From an uncultured Ruminococcus sp. (GTDB lineage: Bacteria > Bacillota > Clostridia > Oscillospirales > Ruminococcaceae), in assembly GCA_947175005.1 (NCBI GenBank), contig CAMWLD010000097.1:1-7713 (forward strand): a stretch of DNA of 7,713 bases, in the 5' to 3' direction. The stretch's first letter is position 1; each line of letters begins with the position of its first letter. Under the pieces are notes generated by a model. It had not been told where the DNA came from, did no database searches, and saw only the letters and a list, made by a program, of their open reading frames with translations. A program made the position numbers and the translations under genes. This document shows, piece by piece, positions 1 to 3,876 of this stretch.

Positions 1-242
1 GTGGTCGTGGTCTCGGTAGTTTCATCGGGGAGGGTATCGGTCGCCTCGGTGGTGGTCGTTACCGTGGTGGTCTCGGTGGGCGCCTCGGTGTCCTCGGGGG
101 CGCTTTCGGTAGTCTCCGCTTCGGGAGGAGGAGGCAGCACCATGTCCTCATCTACATTACTTTGGCAGCCTGCGAACAGGGAAAATGCCATGCAGAGTGC
201 CATTATTCCGCTGATACGCCTTTTGGTTTTTCTCGTTTTCAT
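1..242 (-). CDS. Secreted lipoprotein, N-terminal part (cut by window edge)
   Basis: The minus strand reads from an ATG at 242 leftward with no stop before the edge, giving about 80 residues. They begin with a basic stretch (MKTRKTKRRISG), then a hydrophobic segment, then L-F-A-G-C with Cys26 as the likely lipidated residue. This is a type II signal peptide, with Phe rather than Leu at -3 of the lipobox. After Cys26 the chain is rich in Pro, Glu and Thr (PPPPEAETTE, then TETTTVTTTT), a disordered linker of the sort that tethers extracytoplasmic domains in Ruminococcus-like bacteria. An AAAAGGAG ribosome binding site (251-258) lies 8 nt upstream of the ATG. The gene starts 94 bp downstream of the CNNM-type gene on the same strand and no strong promoter is visible between them, so read-through is plausible. 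The functional domain lies outside the window, so the role cannot be named. The rightward open frame over this region is only its antisense shadow. Confidence 0.8.
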   Translation of the reverse strand, partial: MKTRKTKRRISGIMALCMAFSLFAGCQSNVDEDMVLPPPPEAETTESAPEDTEAPTETTTVTTTTEATDTLPDETTETTT

Positions 243-322
243 TTTTCTTGCTCCTTTTCTTTTTATTTTGATATTTGAATTATCGGTAAATTAACCGTAT
301 TTTCCGTTTGGCGGCAAAAGTT

Positions 323-346
323 ACAAAGTCACAAGGTCACAAAGTC
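323..346. repeat. Three tandem octamers across a stop codon
   Basis: ACAAAGTC, ACAAGGTC and ACAAAGTC follow each other without a gap. The array covers the last three sense codons and the TGA stop (337-339, minus strand) of the CNNM-type gene. Copies differ at one base. Short arrays of this kind can gain or lose units, which here would shift the reading frame only at the very end of the protein. Confidence 0.8.
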
Positions 347-1665
347 TCGGGGGCGGAAGGCTCGGCAGATTCGGGGTCTTTTACCGCCTTTATCCTTACT
401 ATCCGCATATCCTCCGCAAGAATGACGGTAAAGAGGATATTTTCATACTTCACCTGCGGGGTCTCGCCGTCCTCGGGGATACGACCCAGAAGTCCTGTGA
501 TAAATCCGCTCATGGTGTCGTATTCGCTGTCCTCGGGGAGGGGGCAGCCAAGGGTCTCCATTACGTCCCCTGCGTCGGCGTTGCCGCTTATGGCGTAGGT
601 GTTTTCGGATATTTCGGAGATGTCCTCGGTCTCGTTGTCATACTCGTCCTGTATGCTGCCGACTATGGCTTCCACAAGATCTTCCATGGTAACAAGCCCT
701 GCTGTGCCGCCGTATTCGTCCACTGCCACTGCCAGCTGGAAATGCCCTGCGGTCATGGCGTGGAAAAGTTCGCCGCACATACTGCTTTCGGGAACGTACT
801 CCGCATCACGCAGAAAATCCTTTACACTGGCGCTTTGGGCAGTGCCTGTGCCCACAAGGCACAAAAGATCCTTTACATAGATGATACCCTCTATATGGTC
901 AATGCTGTCCTTATAAACGGGGATCCTCGAAAAGCCGCTGTTTATGGCGGCGTAGACCACTTCGGTGATCTCCGCCTCGGTACTTACCGCAACGATGTCC
1001 GTGCGGTGGGTCATAACGTTGCTGACAGTCATGTCGTGGAATTCAAAGACGTTGTTTATCATCTCTTTTTCGGAGGATTCTATTGCACCTGTTTCATTGC
1101 CTGCGTCCACCATCATAAGGATCTCTTCTTCGGTGACAGGCTCTTCTCCCGATCTGACATCAGCCCCAAGGAGCATTGCTATGCCTTTGGAAACAGCTGT
1201 GCAGACAAGGGTCACAGGCAGCAGAAGTATCCGCAGGAGATTCACAAAGGGAGCGGATAATACGGCAAATTTATCTGCCTTTTCTCCCCTGACCGTGCGG
1301 GCGGGCACGCCGTCTCCCAAAGAGAGCAGGAGGATAACTGCTGCTGCGGTAAATGCCGCGCCGGCGGCTGTCTGCTCCGCAAAGGTGCGTCCCGTATCGG
1401 CAAAAATTCTTTTTAAGGCCGCCTCGGAAAGGGCAAATGCGAAAAGCACCGAATTTATAAGCCTGTGGGCGGCAAAGGTATGCCGCAGCGCCGATGGGCT
1501 TTGCAAAAGCCTTGCCAGCAGGCCCTCGCTGCCTTTATGCCCCTCGAAGGCTTTGACCTTGCTGTCATTTATTTCCATGCAGGCCCGCTCACAGCAGGCG
1601 TAAAAAGTTCTTAAAGCCAGCAGCGCGATACAGACCGCTGCTGCCCCGGAACTATCGGGATCCAT
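337..1665 (-). CDS. CNNM/CorC-type membrane protein with CBS pair (HlyC/TlyC family)
   Basis: This is a 442-residue protein of the CNNM/CorC (hemolysin C-like) family, whose characterised members are membrane proteins linked to Mg2+ efflux or divalent-cation homeostasis. Domains in order: a DUF21-type membrane part (about 5-170) with hydrophobic segments near 8-24, 66-88, 100-117 and 133-166; a TEEEILMMVDAG connector at 178; a first CBS motif (about 214-270, VSNVMTHRTDIVAV through YVKDLL); a second CBS motif (about 280-337, with AVAVDEYGGTAGLVTMEDLVEAIVG); and a CorC_HlyC domain (about 350-428). The length is normal for the family. The start is supported by AAGGAAG a few nt upstream. The DUF21 part is divergent: the usual FFSASE-like stretch reads FYACCE (21-26) and the GEIxPK-like stretch reads GDGVPAR (117-123). 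Transcription probably begins at the promoter at 1887-1915 and continues toward the lipoprotein gene. The family is certain from the CBS and connector motifs; the transported ion is not. Confidence 0.93.
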   Translation of the reverse strand: MDPDSSGAAAVCIALLALRTFYACCERACMEINDSKVKAFEGHKGSEGLLARLLQSPSALRHTFAAHRLINSVLFAFALSEAALKRIFADTGRTFAEQTAAGAAFTAAAVILLLSLGDGVPARTVRGEKADKFAVLSAPFVNLLRILLLPVTLVCTAVSKGIAMLLGADVRSGEEPVTEEEILMMVDAGNETGAIESSEKEMINNVFEFHDMTVSNVMTHRTDIVAVSTEAEITEVVYAAINSGFSRIPVYKDSIDHIEGIIYVKDLLCLVGTGTAQSASVKDFLRDAEYVPESSMCGELFHAMTAGHFQLAVAVDEYGGTAGLVTMEDLVEAIVGSIQDEYDNETEDISEISENTYAISGNADAGDVMETLGCPLPEDSEYDTMSGFITGLLGRIPEDGETPQVKYENILFTVILAEDMRIVRIKAVKDPESAEPSAPETL

Positions 1666-1695
1666 AACCGACTTCCTTTCACTTGGATTATTTGG

Positions 1696-1722
1696 TGAAC
1701 TTGCTGAACTTGCCGAACGGCA
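1696..1722. repeat. Tandem nonamer repeat in the leader of the CNNM-type gene
   Basis: TGAACTTGC occurs twice in a row (1696-1704, 1705-1713), followed by a degenerate third unit CGAACGGCA (1714-1722). Two small dyads adjoin it: GCCG-AA-CGGC (1712-1721) and CAGGA-N6-TCCTG (1721-1736). All lie 30 to 75 nt upstream of the minus-strand start codon, inside the predicted transcript. Confidence 0.6.
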
Positions 1723-1863
1723 GGAGGTTTATCCTGCGATTTGTTTTACCGGTTTTATAAAATGAAAAAATTTACTTTCGACGGTATATTTTAAATTTAA
1801 CGCTGTAAAGTGATAAATTTAAATTTGGCGGTCAGAAATAACGATCAATTTTGAAGGTCAGTT

Positions 1864-1915
1864 TTGACCACAGCGATACATATATAATTATACACCAAAA
1901 TATCCGCTGTGTCAA
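1864..1915. promoter_or_regulatory. Imperfect inverted repeat enclosing the CNNM-gene promoter (operator candidate)
   Basis: The left arm TTGACCACAGCGATA (1864-1878) is the reverse complement of the right arm TATCCGCTGTGTCAA (1901-1915), apart from one bulged base on each side. Between them lies the perfect palindrome TATAATTATA (1883-1892). The right arm covers the minus-strand -35 hexamer, and the left arm would fall at the start of the transcript. This geometry suits a dimeric repressor site, but no regulator is visible to pair with it. Confidence 0.4.
1887..1915 (-). promoter_or_regulatory. Consensus sigma-A promoter for the CNNM-type gene
   Basis: On the minus strand TTGACA (1915-1910) is followed after exactly 17 nt by TATAAT (1892-1887). 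Both hexamers are perfect. The start site would lie near 1880, giving a leader of about 215 nt before the ATG at 1665. Confidence 0.75.
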
Positions 1916-2360
1916 CGTAACAAAAATATAATCTGCAAGGGAAATGAGGGGCATAATTCAGTTAAAATAACCGAAGATTTGTATAATATTGGGTTTTGTT
2001 AATGGGAATGCTGTTGATTTTTAATGAAAAGTTCATTTTTGCATACGGGTCGGGCAGGAGGGGTGAGGCGAAATAATCAGGGCGCTGCTGCGGCCGGGGT
2101 AAATAAAAGGAATGAGGGGCGCAGGATTTGCGGCAAAATATGCAATTTCAGGAAAAATTGCGGAATGATCAAGGGGTATCTTATGCGTATGAAATACCGC
2201 CTACTAATATAACAAATTTGAGGGGCAAAATGTTTCAAAGTGGACTATAAAATTTGTGTGAAACTCTTGTGAAAAAATTGTGGAATATGTACAGCGGCAG
2301 CTCAATTTTTGGAAAAATTTCTCAAAAAAGCATTGAAGTATTTATTTGCCGAAAAAACAC
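1916..2360. other. AT-rich stretch without a convincing gene
   Basis: No protein-like reading frame is seen. The longest rightward frame (2024-2212) lacks a good ribosome binding site and its product resembles no protein I know. Small structures are present: GCAATTT-N6-AAATTGC (2142-2161), the decamer AATGAGGGGC twice (1943-1952 and 2111-2120) with TGAGGGGC again at 2219-2226, and TTGTG three times at 11-13 bp spacing (2254, 2267, 2278). A TATAAT at 1982-1987 has no acceptable -35 partner. I assign no function. Confidence 0.5.
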
Positions 2361-2389
2361 TTGACATTTATCCGTAAAAATTATATAAT
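2361..2389 (+). promoter_or_regulatory. Consensus sigma-A promoter for the DUF4250-like gene
   Basis: TTGACA (2361-2366), a 17-nt spacer and TATAAT (2384-2389): a perfect promoter. The start site would lie near 2396, about 55 nt ahead of the ATG at 2451. Confidence 0.8.
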
Positions 2390-2450
2390 AGTATTATGTA
2401 GGCTTATGCCTTGTTTCAAAATTTGACTTGAGGTGCTTTGAGGTGATAGT

Positions 2451-2639
2451 ATGCTGCCGGGTGATCCTGTTATGCTTATGAGCGTTATCAATACGAAGCT
2501 GAGGGATTTTTACTCTTCCGCAGAGGCTTTCTTTGACGATGTGGACTGGGCGGAGGAGAAAATGTCACGGGCAGATGTCGAAAAAAAGCTGCTTGACGCG
2601 GGTTTTAAGTATGACCCCGAGAAAAATCAATTCAATTAA
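2451..2639 (+). CDS. Short DUF4250-like protein
   Basis: The gene encodes 62 residues beginning MLPGDPVMLMSVINTKLRDFYSS and ending YDPEKNQFN. The opening (MLPxDPxMLxSxxNTKLRDxYxS) and the closing Y-D-x-x-x-N-Q-F fit the DUF4250 family, which consists of proteins of about this length in Firmicutes with no known function. It has no signal peptide or membrane segment, is acidic in the middle (FFDDVDWAEE), and is probably a small helical cytoplasmic protein; the C-terminal half (SRADVEKKLLDAGFKYD) has the look of a helix-turn pair. The ATG is supported by GAGGTGAT (2440-2447), three nt upstream, and by its own consensus promoter. Transcription appears monocistronic. The stop codon abuts the inverted-repeat element at 2640, and no ordinary terminator is seen, so that element may supply the 3' end. 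Confidence 0.85.
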   Translation: MLPGDPVMLMSVINTKLRDFYSSAEAFFDDVDWAEEKMSRADVEKKLLDAGFKYDPEKNQFN

Positions 2640-2698
2640 TAATTAATGATTAATAATTAATAATGAGCGGGATTTTCCTGTATATGGGACAAACTTTG

Positions 2699-2732
2699 TT
2701 GCGCTAGGGTGTATATATTTAGTATAGCGCAA
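2699..2732. promoter_or_regulatory. Inverted repeat TTGCGCTA/TAGCGCAA over a minus-strand -10 (operator candidate)
   Basis: TTGCGCTA (2699-2706) and TAGCGCAA (2725-2732) are perfect inverted 8-mers separated by 18 bp. The right arm overlaps the -10 hexamer of the minus-strand promoter at 2721-2749 and the left arm lies just past its expected start site. A further TTGCGC copy is at 2755-2760. Confidence 0.4.
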
Positions 2733-2749
2733 ATTAACGTTTGTGTCAA
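2721..2749 (-). promoter_or_regulatory. Minus-strand promoter inside the inverted-repeat element
   Basis: On the minus strand TTGACA (2749-2744), a 17-nt spacer and TATACT (2726-2721) make a strong sigma-A match. It points toward the DUF4250-like gene from its 3' side. No gene lies ahead of it in that direction until far left, so its product would be antisense or non-coding RNA. Confidence 0.55.
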
Positions 2750-2783
2750 TAGCTTTGCGCGAAATTATATGACAAATCTCTTG

Positions 2784-2803
2784 TTTTGTGCAATTGCACA
2801 AAA
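2784..2803. repeat. Perfect 20-bp palindrome
   Basis: TTTTGTGCAATTGCACAAAA is a perfect palindrome within the element, about 95 bp upstream of the GrpE-like gene. As RNA it folds into an 8-bp stem with an AATT loop. No T-run follows on either strand, so it does not fit a terminator; a protein-binding site is as likely. Confidence 0.6.
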
Positions 2804-2897
2804 ATATCATAAAATTTTTAAATGAATTTTGGATTTTATGCAAAAAAGAAATCATTATTAATTATTAACTATTAATTAAACCGTAAGGGGGAGGAAA

Positions 2898-3611
2898 ATG
2901 AACCCGGAGAGACTTTACGAAATTTTGACGGAGACGCTGGCGGATGAAAAGATCCGTGCGGAGATAGTGGACAGGATCTCGGCAAAGGCGGCCTGCGATG
3001 TGCTGCCGGGACAGACGGAGCTGTTTCCCGGGGGAGACGGGTTGGCGCTGTCGGCGGAGAATACGGAGCTTTCCAGGCGGCTTGCGCTGTGCGAGCTGGA
3101 AAACGGGAGGCTGCAGGGGGAGAATGCGGCTCTTATCGGGAGGATAAGGAGCTTGCAGGAGGCTATGAACCAATACAGCAGCGCTTACGGTATGCAAATT
3201 TCCCTGCACGCGCGGTTCAAAGAGCTTTCCGATCCTGTGGGGGCGGCTGTGAAGGGCTTTTTCAAGAATACTTCGGCGGCGGGGCTTTTCCTTTGCGGGG
3301 TGCAGCCGGATAATTTAATGGCTTTCAGGGATTACACCGAGAGGCTGGTCATTGAGGGAGACGGGGCTGCCTCGGGCAGCGATATTGGACTGCTGGACGA
3401 CCTGTATGTATATCTGCTTTCCTGCTATAATTCCACGTTTTCCGCTCCTGTGTACGCTCTTACGGGGGTACGGGCGGGAGATGAATTTGACGGGAATATT
3501 CACCACAATATCGGGGTGGCAAAAAGCGGAAAGATCACGGAGGTAAAGCTTCAGGGGTGCATTGCGTGCGCAAGCAAACGGGTGGTGCGCAAGGCGATAG
3601 TGAAGATTTAG
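2898..3611 (+). CDS. Divergent GrpE-like coiled-coil protein (putative Hsp70 exchange factor)
   Basis: This is a 237-residue cytoplasmic protein without signal peptide or membrane segment. Residues 1-35 are helical and charged; about 50-93 form a heptad-like coiled coil rich in Leu and Glu (AENTELSRRLALCELENGRL onward); about 164-237 resemble the end of GrpE. There GDEFDGNIHHNIG (194-206) aligns with GexFDPNLHEAV, ITEVKLQGC (213-221) with xxEVLQKGY, and VVRKAIVKI (229-237) with the closing xxRPAxVxV strand. The conserved Phe-Asp and His202 are kept and the usual Pro is Gly199. GrpE dimerises through a long helix and opens the nucleotide cleft of Hsp70. The next gene encodes an unusual Hsp70-like ATPase, which supports this reading. 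The middle (100-160) is not recognised. The start has AAGGGGGAGG (2885-2894) just upstream. The upstream promoter is unclear; the inverted-repeat element occupies that place. GrpE homology rests on motif reading, not a search. Confidence 0.7.
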   Translation: MNPERLYEILTETLADEKIRAEIVDRISAKAACDVLPGQTELFPGGDGLALSAENTELSRRLALCELENGRLQGENAALIGRIRSLQEAMNQYSSAYGMQISLHARFKELSDPVGAAVKGFFKNTSAAGLFLCGVQPDNLMAFRDYTERLVIEGDGAASGSDIGLLDDLYVYLLSCYNSTFSAPVYALTGVRAGDEFDGNIHHNIGVAKSGKITEVKLQGCIACASKRVVRKAIVKI

Positions 3612-3620
3612 ATGCACGGG

Positions 3621-3649
3621 GGCAAGAGATTCAGAGGCAAGAGGCAAGA
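3621..3649. repeat. GGCAAGA heptamer repeats after the GrpE-like gene
   Basis: GGCAAGA occurs at 3621-3627, 3636-3642 and 3643-3649; the last two are directly tandem. The array begins 10 nt after the stop codon of the GrpE-like gene. It is of the same short-unit type as those at 323 and 1696. Confidence 0.6.
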
Positions 3650-3659
3650 ATACAGATCT

Positions 3660-3684
3660 GCGGGTTTGCCGTATACGGTCCCGC
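3660..3684 (+). other. GC-rich hairpin between the GrpE-like and Hsp70-like genes
   Basis: GCGGG (3660-3664) pairs with CCCGC (3680-3684) and encloses CCG-TATA-CGG (3669-3678). No T-run follows, so intrinsic termination is doubtful. It could protect an mRNA end or act as a processing site. Confidence 0.35.
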
Positions 3685-3768
3685 TTGCCCGATGTGCCAT
3701 GGTCGGATAATATGCTTTTAAATCCTTATATATCGGGGTTTGAGCATTTTATATAGATGATAAAATTC

Positions 3769-3807
3769 CCTGTAACGAGTTACCGAGCCACTATAATAAA
3801 AGTGCTC
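3769..3807 (+). promoter_or_regulatory. Possible promoter with dyads ahead of the Hsp70-like gene
   Basis: A perfect TATAAT stands at 3792-3797, but the -35 region (3769-3775, CCTGTAA) matches poorly, so unaided activity would be weak. The palindrome GTAAC-GA-GTTAC (3772-3783) sits over the -35/spacer region. GAGC(C)ACT (3785-3792) and AGTGCTC (3801-3807) form an imperfect inverted repeat around the -10. A weak -35 combined with dyads suggests control by a DNA-binding protein, but no regulator is visible. Confidence 0.35.
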
Positions 3808-3841
3808 CGAAAATAAATAAACGAGCGGGTGCAGCGGTATG

Positions 3842-3857
3842 TTGCGCAAGCGCGCAA
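3842..3857 (+). promoter_or_regulatory. Hairpin just ahead of the Hsp70-like gene's ribosome binding site
   Basis: TTGCGC-AAGC-GCGCAA forms a 6-bp stem with a 4-nt loop. It ends 5 nt before the AGGAG (3863-3867), which itself is 9 nt from the ATG at 3877. It leaves the ribosome binding site free, so it may affect translation or mRNA stability rather than block initiation. Confidence 0.4.
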
Positions 3858-3876
3858 GGGTTAGGAGTTAGCGTTT

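Larger units (their letters stand above)
2640..2878. mobile_element. MITE-like element with 26-bp terminal inverted repeats
   Basis: Left arm 2641-2666 and right arm 2852-2877 are inverted copies matching at 24 of 26 positions, both built of TTAAT/ATTAAT runs ending in TAATGA. The paired T2640 and A2878 extend the match by one base. The 185 bp between the arms are AT-rich, encode no transposase and hold several dyads plus a minus-strand promoter. The element lies exactly between the stop of one gene and the ribosome binding site of the next. Size, arms and position suggest a non-autonomous insertion or a dispersed extragenic palindrome. I see no clear target-site duplication, because the flanks are low in complexity, so mobility is inferred. 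Confidence 0.55.

Noticed and set aside
1..294. Rightward 97-residue reading frame rich in Val and Ser
   Set aside because: It is the antisense of the Thr/Glu-rich lipoprotein gene, which has a signal peptide, lipobox and ribosome binding site; the rightward frame has none of these.
1666..1880. M-box or another known metal riboswitch in the CNNM-gene leader
   Set aside because: None of the conserved M-box, yybP-ykoY or fluoride motifs that I know can be read in the leader.
2024..2212. Rightward 62-residue reading frame in the AT-rich gap
   Set aside because: No good ribosome binding site, no plausible promoter, and a basic, low-order composition unlike a folded protein.
2250..2290. DnaA-box cluster (repeated TTGTG)
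   Set aside because: None of the three copies extends to the TGTGNATAA box, and no dnaA/dnaN genes are near.
2784..2803. Intrinsic terminator at the 20-bp palindrome
   Set aside because: No run of T follows the stem on either strand, and the stem is AT-rich.
2643..2855. Minus-strand 70-residue reading frame in the inverted-repeat element
   Set aside because: It starts in the right terminal repeat and ends in the left one, and the promoter at 2721-2749 lies inside it rather than ahead of it.
3785..3807. CIRCE-like HrcA operator before the Hsp70-like gene
   Set aside because: AGTGCT fits one half-site, but the left half has an extra C and the gap between half-sites is 8 bp rather than the 11 bp expected from TTAGCACTC-N9-GAGTGCTAA.
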